Positions 45,243 through 59,900 of a stretch of DNA of 64,000 nucleotides are shown here, in pieces. The notes under the pieces were generated by a model, which saw nothing but the letters and a program-made list of their open reading frames with translations, made no database searches and was not told the DNA's origin. Position 1 is the first letter of the stretch. The number at the start of each line of letters is the position of its first letter. The stretch is taken from assembly GCA_964036045.1 (NCBI GenBank), contig OZ038379.1, forward strand, positions 110,988,611 through 111,052,610. Direction: 5' to 3'. A program made the position numbers and the translations under genes. This DNA is from Eutreptiella sp. 'Long Island Sound 2002' (lineage: Eukaryota > Euglenozoa > Euglenophyceae > Eutreptiales > Eutreptiaceae).

Positions 45243-47244
45243 TACCGGCCAACCAAGCTTTGGGGGCAGTGGCAACCGCAAAGCGTTAGCATTAACAACG
45301 GCAACGAGCGCTGGCCCTTTTGTTCGCCGGGGGTAAAGGGGCAACGCACAGCAACGCACCAGCATAGCAACAAGCAGAAAGCAAGGGCGTCTCCTATGGG
45401 CGCAAAGCAGCAACCAAGGTACAAAGCAGCACGCATGCGGCGAAGCAAGAGCGGGCCCCTCGTTGCTCGCATACCCCCGCCACCGTGGAGACGTCCATCA
45501 CCCGTGACCCCACGTAATCCATTGCCCGCTGCGCACTCGCATATGCCCACCACCCCTGACTCCACGTAACCCACTGCCAGCATGCAATAACCCATAGATG
45601 CATAGCCACGATTTCGGGGAGGCTCCAGCCTAGCCTGGCCCTCAGCCTTCATCGCCTCCATGTTCCCATACTGTACGCCGCCAACCCATCACACTAGTCC
45701 CCTAGTATAGTACAGAAACATGGTAGCAACCCTACTTTCTGTGTGGCCCCGAATTGCACCCACACCCCATATATATACCGTGCCGGCACTCCGTGTCAGG
45801 GGCCAGTACCCAATCAGCTTCGGGGTACCCACACGCTCCCATGTATAATATATCAAGAGGGTCTACAGGGGGGACGTTGGCCGCCCCGCGACGGGAGTGG
45901 CGCAACCCGTGAATTTCGCTGGCTGGGATTCGGGCTGGTGGCTGCCGTAGCTTGATTATCGACCCCCTGTAGGGGTACCCACCAGAGGCTCGCCCTGGGC
46001 TGTGGTAACCAGGTCCACCTCATCTAGCCCAAATACGTTGCCCTGACGCCTACCCTTGACTTTTACGTGCACTGATTGGCGAGCTCCCGTGGTTGTGCCG
46101 CTTGCGCCACAGCAGCGGCCAGGTCGCAGGTTCGGCCCCCACCGACGACGTGGCAAGCCTACTTATAGCATTGGCCCGCGCGTCACCCCCCGGAACACTC
46201 TGCATGTCGCCTCGAGCCGATCAGGCATGCACCCCCCAGGAGCAAGTTGCCGCAGTGAAGACTAGGTAGGTTACACGTATATAGAGGCGACTGCATACTC
46301 GGCACTACGCCGCCGTGTAGTACCGCCGTCGCAACGCCGTTGCCACCTGCGAGCCGCCACCGCACGCACCACCGCAACCGCAAGGCCGTGGTAAGACGGT
46401 TAGACTATGTACATGCCCTTAGGCACGGTCCCTCTAGTTTGTTCACGGGGCCAAGGGATGCCCCTGCGCTCCCCCTGAGTTGTTAGAGGGGTCAGGGGGA
46501 CACCCTAGTACCGCCATGCGACTCCGCAGCGCCCCCATTGTACGGCTCCCCAGTACCGCCGCGCTTCCCCGGTACTCCCACCATACGAACCCCAGTACTG
46601 CCACGCATACCCCCGTGACCCCAGTACATCGCGCCTGCAACTCCGCGTACCCCTCAAGACTGCACCTCCCAGATTGCCACGCCATCCTAAGTACGCCCAC
46701 CCTACGGTCCACCTGACCATCACGCCGTCGCAATCCTCTATGCGCACTTCGCCGTTTCCTGGGCCATCAAGCTGCTCCCCCAACCCCGTGCAACTTGCCC
46801 ATGACCAGGGGGCGTCGTAACTCATGCACCGCAGCGCCGGCAGCGCTGTCGCCCGCCCCCACACTGACCCGTGAACCCTCGGAGTATCCCGAGCAACTAC
46901 CCTCGTAAGTGCCGTAACCGGGCCGCCGGTAGAGACCCCGGTGTCATGGGAATACCCTACAGGGGTTTGGGCCTTATTACCCTAGTCGGGACGACCCATG
47001 ATACCTCACTGTTGTACGTGGCGACCCGGGGCACGCGGGTGAAGCATCCCTCCCCAACCCTCATGCACGGGGGTAGTACGGCTCACTATCAGGCCGGCAC
47101 GACCTGTCACATCGCGTTGGCCGTCATATGCCGTCTGCCATCACCGCACACTCAGGCCATGAGGACACTCCTTCTCGGTGCCACCCCCGCCGCTGCGTCC
47201 AGCATAGGGACGGTGGCGTGCGCACCCACATTTCCCACACCCCG
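45243..47244 (-). other. Copy D 3' UTR
   Basis: Aligns with the 3' UTRs of copies A and C, including the AT islands (about 45769-45778, 46161-46175) and a short VNTR (about 46505-46630). The terminal hairpin and tail are missing. Confidence 0.8.
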
Positions 47245-50200
47245 TCAAGCTGCATTACCCCCGGCCCCCACCGCGCCTGCACCATGTCCTCCGTGATGCC
47301 ACAACCAAAGAACCCGCGAGTCGCCTTCCAGAGCTGCCCACCACAGCAATAGGGGCAGGGCTGCTGTCGGCGCACCGGGGCATCTCACTCCTTCCACCCG
47401 GACGCTCCTCAGGTCACCCTGGATTGCCTTCCAGGCGCTTGAGGACATCTGTCCAGAGTGCCGTAGTGCCCATCTCACCTTAGGCCACCCCCTACCGGCA
47501 CGCTCCCGACACGTCCCGCAGAGTGGGGCGGAGGCACATTGATTAACCCAAACCGGCGTCGTTTCTCTGCACCGGTGGCATTGCTGTGGGAGCACAGACC
47601 GCGACGGGACGCAGCTGTCATCACAGCACTGCGACCACAGGTCCTGCCACACATCACAACACCCTTCCTGGAGACAGAGCAAAGCACCCGCCAGCGCGCG
47701 CGCTGTGGCACAGCTGAGCAGGCTGCGCCTCGCTTCATCCCACGTGGACACCGGGCGGAGTATCGGCTGTCCGTTGGACATCACCGGTAGGCTCTCAAGG
47801 AACCCGGGCCACCGCGCCACCTTGGGGCTGCGTGTGCCATGCGTCAGGAGCTCCCAACCATAGTCTCGCACGATCTCCCCGATGACAACAACCCCGTCCA
47901 GCCCCGGGCCCCTGGCGGACGCAAGAACCAAGCGTTGTCCTCCCGACCGAGCCTCGACGACCGCCGCCAGGCCCAGGGTATCGAGGGTGTGACGGGCATC
48001 GGCTGCCACGTTGTCATCCCCCTCAGGCAGAGAGAACATGTCCTCCGTGACGTGGCCCTGCGCGTCGTGTCCGTGGACCCGTGCCAGCTGCTTGGAGCCC
48101 ACCAACACGGCCATGGACCGCCGCTCCGTCACTGCCGGAATGACCCGTCGCAGCTGCCGGTCATACAGCCACAACGCCCCCACGTCGAGCACGACAGCTA
48201 CCGCCAAGACTGGCAGGTTGCACAGAGGCCGCCCAAATACCGGCAGCACCTCGCGAGGCCAGCCCATGATGTTCCCCACAGCCGGATGGTCTGCGTACAC
48301 CTAGAGCCAGGGATCACTCTGGCCGTCAGGGTCCCTCACCATGGTACCACGCACCATGGCCCATGATTGCGCCGATACCACGCGGGACCAGTCCCGGAAC
48401 GCAGGGTAGTCCCGAGCCATCCAGGAACCGATCCACCGGTTGAAGGCCTGCGCCACCGCCGCCATCCAGTGGGGGGACGAGGACATGGCCTCCTCGTGCG
48501 CGATGTACGACCTAGGCACCAACAGCGCATGCAGCGGTGCCCCCTGAAAGGTCGCATGCAGGTTGTTGGGGAGGCCGTCAAACGGGTTCCATGGCGGATG
48601 CCGTCGGACCCTCCCTGCCGGCGGGCAGAAGGGTGTGTCACCTCGCAGGAACGCGTACAGTGCCCTCCTTCGATCTTAAATCGGCAGCTGCATGATCTGG
48701 GTGAGCCGATGGTTCCTGCGGGCATACACATCTTCCCCAACTTGAACCATGTCCTCCACAAAGAGCTTGGCGTTCGCAGGGCCCCGGGACGGCGCCGCCC
48801 GCACTGCCGCGAACAGCCGCTTTGGGTCCCCGGGGACCACACCCGCCATCAGGGATTCCATCCACCTGCAGCCGTGCTCCCTCCACGCCATGAACTCCAC
48901 CGCCCTGTCCGTTATGGGAAGTTCCGCCGTGAACTCCTCCACACGCCTGCACAGGAGTCGTGCCACCTCCTCGTCCCGCGTACACAGCAAGCGCATGTGG
49001 CCAATGTCCTCCTCCGGCCCCCCACAGAAGATACAGGGGTGGGCCGGTATCGCCACACGCGTAAGCTTCTGCCTCCACCGTCGCATGACCTGCATGGTTG
49101 ACAAGCGACCGTCACGTGCCTGCAACATATTCCTGTGCGTGGGGCCGTGGTGCACAGCTCCCAGGGGCACCGCCTCACAGGCGCCTGCTAGTGGCGTATG
49201 GGCCCTGGCGCGCGCCGCCAGCGAGCGCCGCTCCATCTCCCTGACGAGCTGCACTCCATCTCCCTGACGAGCTGAAGGGCTTGCATGGAGGGTACACGCG
49301 GCTCTACCTTTCCATCACCTCCGGGCACCAAGAGGAGGGCGTGCTCCTTGGGCATGACAAGATGAACAGGCGGGGCCATTGCACGGGCTGCGGCAGAGTC
49401 CGGCGCTTCAAGCGGGACTGCCGCCAAGTGCGAGCTCTGCCGCACCACCCAATGATGTGGCCCCCCTACTCTGCGTGGTAGCTGCCGCAGCCCCTCCACT
49501 ATCCAGCTCAGTGTGTGCTGGTTGACCACATGCGAGGTCAGCCCCTTGATGCCACGGTACAGGGCCTCCTGCGCCCTGCGCAGGTGCGCTCCAATGATGG
49601 AGGCATCCACCACGTGCACCGTGCATGCCAACGGGGGCGTGTGCAACAGGTATGCCCTCGCGCCGATGATCTCCGCTTCCGGGACCGTGCCGTGGATGGC
49701 ACCCGTCCACGTGGGGCTTCCATGGCTGGCCACTGCCACATTGGTGGCTCCGTCCCCCTGGGGCGAAGCGTCAGACGACGTGACTTTGGTCGCCGCCGGC
49801 ACCCAACAATACCGGTGGGGTTCCAGCCATGCCACGTCGGAGTGGGGTCTCTGCGTGACTTTTCTCGGGGACGCCGCGTTGGACGCCGTGAGTTCTGGGC
49901 ACAGGACCACTTCCGGCTGATACACCGCATGCGGCCTCAAGGGAGGGTCGCATCCGCAGACAGATTTGATGGCGTCAAGGGCCGTGGTATACTGCGCTCC
50001 CCACACCGTTGTGGAGCAGGAGGGCTGGTACACCACCACAGAGCCCTTTTCCACCGCCCGCCGTCACGCAACGACGTGACGGCGACATGCGGGTCGTGCG
50101 GCACGTTGGACATCCGAACCACCTCCGGGACCGAGCACTCATCGGCGTCCGGGACGGGGCCAGCTGGCAGCAGAGGGACGATTGCCCACTCGCTACACCC

Positions 50201-53200
50201 ATGCACCGCTGCGCACGCCCTGGAAAATGCGGGCTGCCCATGCACAACCCATAGGGGCGATGGGTTTATGCTTCCTCCGGCATGTGGCGTGAGCAGGGGG
50301 ACTGACGCCGGATCGTCTTGCTGCCGGTAACCCTCATGTACATCCCCCAGCAGGAACAGGAGGGCGGCCAGCGGGACAAACGGCATGGATTGCCCGGGGT
50401 TCACCGGGTCCCATCCTTCCTCCCTGTACCCGCCCACCACATACACGTCTCCCGTAGTGGACTGCCTAGTGCGTTTGCTGGCTTTCTTTCGGCGCACCGG
50501 GTGTATTAGACGGTGAGTCTGTGGACCAGGCAACTGCGGCCGGAAGACGTCGCGGAGCCCCATGAACCACACGTGGTCCAGCTGATTGGGTCCCACTCCC
50601 GCGTGAGGAAGGTGCAGGTGTTCCTCATGACACTCCTGGAGCTGGACGGCCCACTGCCCAGGCGCAGGACAACGGGAGCCGTGCATGCAGGAGGTCATTT
50701 GCGGGATCAGTCAGGGACTGTACCGCCGCGTTCGTACGGGGCCCCGAGAGAACGCAGATGTCCCTACCCTTGAAGGTGTAGGACTGGGATGCCCACTTCC
50801 GTCCCGCCCACTGCACCTGCGGCAAATGGGCGTGTACGCACGAGTACACCGACGATGGCATGAGGAGCCCTACACGCAACGTCCCCATCGCCCGGAGTAC
50901 TCTGTCCACCCACGATCTGCCAGCGTGCGTGGCGAACGACGCGGATGGCACCAGGAACTGACCGCACACACCGTATTGCAAGCGCATGTCTCGAAGCATG
51001 GCCCGTAGCTCCGTCCGGACTGTCGCCGACCGCTGGTGCGTAACTTGAGCCAGGGTCGCTACGACGGAGTGGCGGCAGATAACCTGGACATCCGCCAGTC
51101 GTAATCCATGACCAGACCGCACCGCCACGTTGGACGGGTCCTTGGGAAGCTTCTCCAATTGCAGGGCCGCAGCATTAATGGCAGCATTCAGCTTGACCAC
51201 CGCCTCCGCCGTGTCGGACAGGTACGGCGCCGCGTACCGCACGATGCCTCCAACTACAGCCGCCATCACCTCATGGGGCATCGACGCCGGCCCCAGCGTG
51301 TTCGGGCACCAGCCCAGCAGAGATTCGCAACGGAGTACATGTTTCTCCATGGACGCTATCCCCCTTGGATCAAGGCGTAGGCCCAAGTAGGGTACCGTGC
51401 CCTTGGCGCGCAAGCACACCCATGGGGCTGCCGCATTTCCCGGGTTTAGGCACACCATGATCGAAGGGATGCGAGCAGTGTTGGCATAGGCGCACTTGTT
51501 GACGTTGAGGGACATGCCCATGTCCGTCGGGTACTGTTCAATCGCTGCCGCGTACTCCAAGAATTGTGGTAAGGAGTACGCTATCAACAGGAGGTCATCA
51601 CGGCACGCTTGCACCAGGGGCGGCACAGCATGGCGAGCATCTCCCCGCGCCTTGCAGGCAAGGCTCCTCAAGAGAGGTTCCAAGAGGAGGAGGTAGAGCA
51701 CGGCACTCTCCGCACTGCCCGGCCGCAAGCCCCTGTGGAGCCGAATGCTCGGCGTTGGGATGTGCGCAGTGACGCTGCGCACTAGAGACCCGCAGCTGAG
51801 GGTGTGGAAGAGCCTGATGAGCTCCTCCGGGACCCCCATGTGGCGCAGGAGTAGCGCCAGTGCCCCGTGCGGCGCTGTGTCAAATGCCTTGGATACGTCG
51901 AAGGCCAAGACGTGATTCTCCTCCTGCTCACGCTGCAGCCTGCGCCGGGCCAGGAACACCGGGGCAGCCGCCGTGGAGCCTGGCATGGCCCCGAGCCGCA
52001 AGTCCGCAGCCAACCCCTTGCGTGCCACGACGGCCGTGAACCTCCGCATGAGGGTGGTCATAAGCATCCGCATGTCTTGCTGCCCTAGCGCTATGGGCCT
52101 GTACTGGTCCAGGTTGCCTGTGGCCGTACCCTTGGGCATTAGCTAGATAATGGCCTCGTGCCAGGATTCCGGGACGTCCGCACCTCGCAGGATGGCTCTG
52201 TACGCTCGCACCAGGAGCCCTTGCACCGGCTTAGGCAGCTCCGCTATGAGGGCAGCCGTGACTCGGTTGGACCCTGGAGCCTTGTCGTCTGCCACGGCCT
52301 GTCTCACGGTATCTTTGAGGTCCTGCAGGGTGTAGTCCTTCACCGACCTCCATTCCTCCGGCACCCCCCGAGGGATATGGGCCTTGACCAGCCGTTCGAA
52401 GGCCGGCAGGTTCACTGCCCTCTTGGCGTACAGCGCCTCCCAGTACCTCCCGACCTCGCCGATAACGTCCGAAGCCTCCATGAGCACCTTCTCCGACTCC
52501 CGGACGCGTACGGACCAGAGGCCTGACGGGGCATAGTTCACCACGTTGATGGCCCCCCGTATCGCCCTCCATCGGATCTGCAGGTCCGGCACCCTGCCCC
52601 GCCAATAGTCCTTTATGGATCTGCGCCTGCTGCTCCTCAGGACATCCCGCAGCTCCTCCACGCGAGTCTCTAGCTGGTGGAGCTGCCGGTCCAATGCAGC
52701 GCGCAGGCCCTCCACCGTGACGGGGGACAAATCGGGCTCCACCTGTCGGAGGTGCCGCAGCAAGGCAGCCGCTTCCTCGGAGTGGAGCCCGGCCGTTGTC
52801 GCGTCCCGTTGCCACAGCTCATGGGCGCGCCAGGCCAGGGCTTGCTGATCCGAGAGGACCTGGGCCAGAGACGCCTCCGTCTCCGCCTGCCCGTACGGGT
52901 ACTGCGGGTCCATGCCTGATGGCATGCGCACCCCCGTGACCCTGGACACGTCATCGCGGAAGGCGTAGAGGAGGTCGAAGACCGCTTGCACCTCCGACCT
53001 GCCCATGGTGGCAGTGTCATGGTCCGACGAGAGCCACGCCCGCAGCGTCCGATCCTCACAGGCCTTCTGCAGTACTGCCGCCGCCGCCTCAAGATCCCCC
53101 GGGGAGTCCGGGCGTATGGCATGCAGCCTGCCTTGGGCGTGCGAGTAGGCCATCATGGTGACCCTCTCTTTGCCGGCCACCGCCAGCGGGATGTCGAGGA

Positions 53201-53972
53201 CCACGGGGCCATGGTCAGACCCCAGCAACGCAGGGGACCGTCCCGGCGCCGGGTGCGGGCGCTCACGCACCGCCCACAGGACCAGCGGCGAGTTGAGCAG
53301 GAAGGAGTCCAGTCGATGCCCTGCCCTCGTGGGCCTCCTGTCCTCCTCCGCCGCCGCGCCCGCCCTGTGGAACCCGCACTGCTCCCACAGGGCCTGGAAC
53401 CTCCTCGTGGTGGGGTGTCCCGGGGACTTCAGCCACACGTTGAAGTCCCCTCCGAGGAGCACGGCCCTCGTGCCTCCCGCGCTCTTGGCCGTCGCATACA
53501 TGGCCCCGTCAGCCCAGAAGAACGCCTTAGACGCCGAGGAGTCGCCGCCACTGCCTGGGCCGTGGACATTGATGACCGCGAGGGTGCCACCCACGGTCAC
53601 CACATCAAGGGCCATGGCCTTGCCTGGCACGATGTCCACGACGTCTCGAACTTCCTCCGCGGCGAACATGTCCGCCCGAAGGGCAATGAAGAGCCCGCCG
53701 CCCACCGCTGCCGCCGACGCTGCCTGGGCATCCACCCCCGGGAACGCATGATACCCATGCTGACGCCCGTGATTCTCCGAGTGCACCACGCCTTGGGGGT
53801 CCTGCAAGCCCGTCTCCTGGAAGAGGCCCATGATGGCACCCTCAGCCTGCATAATGCCCGCCGCCACCGCCTCACCGTCCAGCATACCCGGGGCCACTGG
53901 TACGCCGTCCCCCCGCATCGAGCCCTGGACGTTCCAGGACACCGCCGCCCGGGCGTCGGAGGCGGGGCCCCT
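47245..53972 (-). pseudogene. Copy D ORF2: APE endonuclease, RT, RNase H (heavily mutated)
   Basis: The endonuclease part is open with all motifs (SWNVQG, LFQETG, GGDFNVW, HRLDSF, GSDHGP) to a TAG at 52143-52145 that replaces Trp. The RT part then runs to about 50690, but motif C reads CRDD rather than YCDD. Frameshifts occur near 50690 and 50065. A tandem 23-bp duplication (49231-49253, 49254-49276) shifts the frame after RNase H. Further stops lie at 48676 (Gln lost) and 48301. RNase H residues and the CCHC finger (CIFC, GHMRLLC) are retained. At the place of the 2-nt deletion shared by B and C, this copy has the full sequence. The stop is TGA at 47245-47247. Confidence 0.9.
49231..49276 (-). 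repeat. 23-bp tandem duplication in copy D ORF2
   Basis: CTCCATCTCCCTGACGAGCTG occurs twice in a row with a 23-bp period. It is present once in the other copies and breaks the frame. Confidence 0.9.
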
Positions 53973-53975
53973 TCA
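53973..53975 (-). other. In-frame TGA between ORF1 and ORF2 (copy D)
   Basis: ORF1 ends AAQP-TGA and ORF2 follows in frame. The preceding bases are CCG rather than CCA, so the overlapping ATG of copies A-C is absent here while the TGA stays. Confidence 0.85.
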
Positions 53976-56900
53976 CGGCTGCGCCGCTGGATCAGGGCCC
54001 TCCGCTGGATCCGGATCACTGGACGGAGGGGGACCACCCGCGCCTGGCGCGGGCGGCTGGCGAGACGGCCCTTGTCCCCGTGGGTCACCGCTTGATGTGG
54101 CCGCCGTCGGCCTGGATCCGACAAATGTAGCGGTCGTTCCCGCGGCGCCGCCGCTCGACGCACTTGTACCCGTGCTCCCCGTAGAAGATGACGCCGCAGA
54201 CCCACCCGTCCCACGCTGTGCCGCCGACTGCGACGCTCCTTTCCCCCCCGGACGGGCATTCGTGGGCAGCGCCAGCGTTCTGCACCTTGCCTGGGCCGAT
54301 GCGAAAGGCCCCGCTTGGCCCCGTGGCATAATGCCGGCCAGCATGGCCATCGCCTGGTCCCGTTGAGCCGGATCAGCCCCATGGTCCCGCTGAAGGTGGT
54401 CCAGCAGGTCCCTGGGGTGAAGGTGGGCGGGCCGGCAGTGCTGGCCGGCTCTCCACGAGCAGTGACCAGCTCCATCCAGCCGAGACCAGGGGCAGACGTT
54501 GATCACCTTCGATGTACGCTGCTCCGTGGCCAGTTCGCTACCGAAGTGCCGCAGTACGTACCGAACGTTGGCATAGCTGCCGTACTGAGGTGGGGGGCTC
54601 TTCTTGGGCGGCGGTTTGGGTGCTGTCTTCGGAACAGGCTTCGCCGCGGCGGCCGGGGGTGCCGCAGGCCGAACCGGTGGCACGCCTAGTGGTTGCGGCA
54701 GGTGCAGCATCCCCCCCACGGGAAACTGCTCCTCCACCCAGCGGCGCTAGGCGTCGGCGAACTTCTCCCGGTCGCCCTTGACCTTCCACCTGGACGTGGA
54801 GAACGCCCGGAGCCACGGCCCCATGTTCTCCGCCCTGACCAGGCGGAGGGCATCTCCTCCGCTCTGCCGGCGGAAGCGCACCGCGGCCGAGCCCACCACA
54901 GTCCCTTGGAGGTACAGCACCGTGCCTCTGTCGCCACTCAGAACACCAAGGTGCAAGGGCTCCAGGTCAGCGGGGGGGACCGTGTGCACCGTGCCCTCCC
55001 CGCGATCGTACAGGCGCAGTGCCGAGGAGTGGGGTTCCAGTGCCACTACGACCCATCACCACGCCCGCCACCCACTGTGCAGCAGTGCCAGCGAGGCTGC
55101 TCGCCTGTTGATGGAGGACTGCGCCGCCGGTGTCCTGGGGAGGGCCGCCGCCTGACCTTGCAGCGCCCTGCACATGATAGCGGCATGCTCAGCTTGCCAC
55201 GTGCTGCTCGGGGCCACAGGCGAGACGTCCTGTCCCTGGACCTTCCGGGGTCGCGTTACCTCCACGAAGACTGCCGGCGCTTGCGGGATGTCCCCGGCCG
55301 TGCACCTGTTCGCCCTGCGTACCGGCCCTAGCTCCCTGTGGCACTCCCCGAACACCCTGTAGCAGGCCGGGGCCCTGGACTGCTGCCTCCTGAGGCGGCA
55401 CGCGGTGACGACGATGCGTTCGAGTCCCCTTGTTTCCACCCGAACATAGGCCCAATACTCCGCCCGTTCCAACACCACCAGCCTTCCCATATCCGCCATG
55501 CCCACCGTATGGGTGGGAGGCACGCTCTCCACCTGCAGCCACCGCTTGGCGCTCTCCTCCCACGGCTGGGGGGCATGCATCTGCTGCTGCTGCATTGCGT
55601 CCTGCACATGCTGCAGGGACACTGTCATCAGCATGGACATCCCCCCATCCGCCGCGGCCATACTTAGCAGGGCATGCTGCATGCGCGCCCCGGGCAACCC
55701 CACGTGGTGTGGGACGTCCGCTACGTCCAAAGGCGTGCGGGGCGCCGGCAGGGCATCTAGCACCGCAGCAGGCAGCTCTCCTAGGGATGGCAGACACGCG
55801 ATGGGCCCCATGTCCCTGTTGAGGACCACCGCTGCCACCCACCGCTTGTCCAGCGTGGACAGGAGTTTGCCCGGCCTTGGCACCCTGAGAAGGGTACCGA
55901 GGGCGGACATGAGGGCGTACACGCCACAGTCCTTGTTGTTGCCGGCCGGCTGTTTTACCTGCGCCGCCTGGGCCATCGCTAGCAGGTGCTATGCACCCGG
56001 CCACTCCGCCCTCTGGCTCCTGGGTGCCATGCGCATCGTCCGGACCGCCATGTCCCATGTGTGCGGCCATTGGGGCGGGGCCCCTGACACCACAGGCCGG
56101 TCCAGCGGGTCCACGGTCAACCGCATGTCAGGGGCCAGGAGGTGGTGGGCCGTCCAGTGCCGCATGCTCGGTGTTTCCGACCGGTCGAGGTACACCACCT
56201 CCGAGCCGCCCAGCTCGACGTACCTCGCAATGAGGAGGGCAACCGGGGTCTGGTCGTGCCGCTGGCCCTCCCTCCCCTCCCTCGGGAGCATCACGGCGTG
56301 GGGGGCCAGGCAGTGCGCAACGTCAGCGGCCTGTGCGACCACGTCGTTGCTGAGCTCCACCGTAGGGTCCGCGGCCACAAGGAAGTGTTGCCTGGGCCCA
56401 GGCTTGCTCTCGGCGGCGTACAAGCCTTCCAGGGCGCCACACATCTCAGCTGGCGGGGGAGAGGCGTCTCCGCAGTCCTGCAGCCAGGGGAGTGCACCCG
56501 GGAGATGCCGCCCTGCTCCCCCTGACCAGACGGCGGCCCTAAGGACCGGCAGGTCGCGCCAGACGGCCCGGGCGATCGGATCGCGCCAGGGCTGAGGCTT
56601 GTCGGCTGCCCATTGGAGGACAGCCACCACCACATGCGTGGTCAAGGGCTCCGCCGTGAGCTGCAACGCCATCCCTCCGTCCGTCTCGATCACCGTGCCC
56701 CGCGGGGCAGTGAAGACGTGGCCTCCGGTCCCACGGACTGCTACCCATCCCCACAAGACCGCCACGGTCTCCCAGCTGCGGTGGCTTGTCCTCCTGGGCA
56801 GGACCACTACCGGCGGGCATGGGCTGTTGGCGCCCCATACGCGCCATTCCACTCCTACCAGACGCTCGTGGCTAGGGGGCCGGAACGCCTGGGGCTATGC

Positions 56901-59900
56901 GTCTGGGAGTTGACGATGGACAGCGGCGCACACATCAGCTCCGTTAGCCCGCATGAACTGGAGCCCCTCCACGATGTCCCTTTCCACAGGACTGGGGAGG
57001 CGGGCAGTGCGAACCTCCAGTCCCCGCCCCAGGCGCAGCCCCGGCCCCTCTCGATCCCCTAGCAGCAGGACCTCCCGGTCCGCGGCTGCAAGCCGGGCCG
57101 CTACCGTGGGAAGGTGCAGGGAGACAGTCCACGGCTGGACGGAGATGGGCTCGCGCGGGAGGTCAGGGCAGGCCGCCACAGCACTGCCATCCCTCGCCCA
57201 GTGGAGCGCCCTGTCCCACCATTGCGCCCATGTACCAGGCGCCGTCGGCAACGACCAGGACAAGTACGTCACGACTGCCTTGGCCTGCCTCTCGCGCGGG
57301 TCCATGCGGGCAGGATGTGTGTGCCACGTGCACACCCATCCCAGGTTGGCCTCCTGGATGGCGACCATGTCCCTCCACGGGACCACCGGGAACGGGGTGG
57401 GCAGGGCCGCCATGCCACATGGCAACGCCACCGCCCACTCGGTCCGGCCCTCGCACGCTACCGCGTACCCCACCGCCGGGAGCCCCTTCCCTTGTGCCTT
57501 TTCCACCACTTCACGCATCAGCGTTCCGTGGCTCCGGCTGAGGCTCTGGCTCCGGCTCAGGGTGAGGGCCCCCACACGGGCCATGGCCTGGAGGATCAGG
57601 AGCAGATCCTGGGGTACTCCTTGCGGCACCGGCGGTTGGGGGTGGGCGTATCGGCAGGCATCTGCCCGCATGCACCACTCCTTGGCCCAGTGCTTGCAGG
57701 TTTCCACCTCCCCCGTCTTCGGCCCAGCCTTGTCCGCCACCCCCACCTCTTGTGGGCCCACCTCATGCGCCTCCTTCACCCCATGATCTCCAGCTCCTCG
57801 TCCTGCTCCATGGCGTCCTGTGCCCCGTCACTCACCCTGCGTTGGTCCTCCTCTTCTAGCGCCTCCACCGCCGGCGGCGGGCCTGCCGCAGCCATGATCC
57901 TCGTCAGGGCTGCCGCCACATGGGCCTGCACGTCCACCTCCTCAGCCGCCTCCGGCTGGTCCTGTTCCTGCTCCTCCTCCTCGGGCTACTCCTCCACTGC
58001 CTCGTCACCTTCGCGGCCCGCCGCCTCATCTCCCCCCACCGGGACCGCGTGCGGCTCAGGCCCTTGGGGGCCTGCGCCCGAGTCGAGGCGCGTGCCCACC
58101 ACCACCAGCAGCCTGGAGTCGCTGCCGCGACTCTCAAGGCGGTAGCTGCTGGAGGTGGGGACGAGGACCACGCCATCAACGGCGAGCAGCAGGCGGTCCG
58201 TGCGGAACACGACCTCCGCGCCCTCGGGGTGCATCGCCACCAAGAGCGCATGGGACCCCAGCGCCTAGGGCGTGAGGGGCCTCACGGCCTGCTCGCGACG
58301 CCAAGCGTCCGCCCCACCCCGCCACAGGGCCACATACAGCCCTCTGTCCCAACGCACATCCTCCAGCCCCGCCTCGTCCAGCAGGCGCCCCACCGACAGG
58401 CGCACCGGCAGGGGGAGACCTTCCTGCGGCTCAGCCGCCCGGACATCACCGGGGTGGTGATCCAGGACCGCTGCATCCCCAAATTGGATGCAGCGGACCT
58501 GGCCGTCGTCCGGGGACTTGGCCACCAGGGCCTTCTCCTGGACAACCTGCCCCGGGCGTTGGAACTCGTAGCGCTCAAGAGCGCCTGCCAGCATCCCCGC
58601 CTCCCGCCTCCCCGTACCCGTGAGGCGGTGCCTGTGGGCACCTGCGGCCGCATGGAACCTGCAGTGCCGCTGCTCACAGCTCCCTAGGGGAGGGGGCGGC
58701 ACCGCAGTGGGCATGGGCAGCAGCGGCGCATTCGCCGGGTGCACGTCCATGCCGGCGTAGACGTCGGGCCCGGCGTCGTCCTCGTACATGACGGCCAAGG
58801 CCGACTCGCCGGGCCCGTACGCCTCTTCGTCCCCCGTGTTCTCCGCCTCTTGCTCTTCCTCCTTTTCGTCCCCAGCCGCAATCACCGCCGGTGGCGTATC
58901 CGGTCGCGGGGTAAAGGGCGCCAGAGGCCGCTCGTCAGCGCCCCCGCCCCTCGCTGCCTCCACCGCGTTCAGCCGTGCCCGCAGGTTGTCGGGCAGTCGG
59001 GCACACCTAGTGCCCGCTTGGAGCACCATGCTGTACATCAGCCCCGCCGGACACGGCTCACCGGGTGCCACCTGGCGCCATTCCCGCCACTCCCACATCC
59101 AGTCCTCCACTCCTACAACCTTGGCACGCTCCCCGCTTGGCTCCACAGCCCCACTGTCCGTCGCCCTTGCTTGCGTCTCCTGTACTCCCCGCTTTGTACC
59201 CTGTCCCCCCGAGCCAGTCCCCTCCGACGGCTCCTCGTTGGCCCCCTCCGTCCTCGGGGTGACAGCTGCGAGTGCTTGCGCGATCAACTCGTTAACGTTA
59301 GCCTCACTCCCCGGTGCCGCCTGCGCGGCCCCCTCGCCTCCCGCGGCTTCCCGTCGGTACGCGTCCAAAGCCTGCGCGAGTAGCTCGCTGATGTCTCGCG
59401 CTTCCTGCGTCGCATGCGTCGTTTGCACCTCCGCCGTAGGTCCCCACATGGGGGGCGCGTCCTGCACCCCGCGTAGGGGGCGGAGCACCCGGTACTGGCA
59501 TGGGCCCCCCCGGCACCACAGGCGGAGCCTCTTGCGGCATGGCCGGCTCCGGTGCCTAGGTCGCCTGCGGTGGAGGTCCTATTGCAGTAGGTCCCGCCAG
59601 GGGCACCGCCAGGGGTGGCTCAGTCGCCAGCGCCCCCGGCGCCCCAACGGGAGTCGCCCCCCCCCGCCGCGCTCTGGGGTACGCGGTGCGCCTCTCCGTA
59701 CGACCCCCCCGGCTGCTGGACTCCAAGTCCCGGCGCAAGAACTGACGGGGGCGCGGATGTCGCTTGCGCACCGAGAGCAGCCGCCGTCGGTTCCCCACTT
59801 GCGCCGTGGGGGGAGCCGGCACCGCTTGTTGCGGCGGCTGAGCGAACGCATGCTGCGGTTGTTGCAAGGGATGTGGGTATGCCACACGCTGGTGTGGATG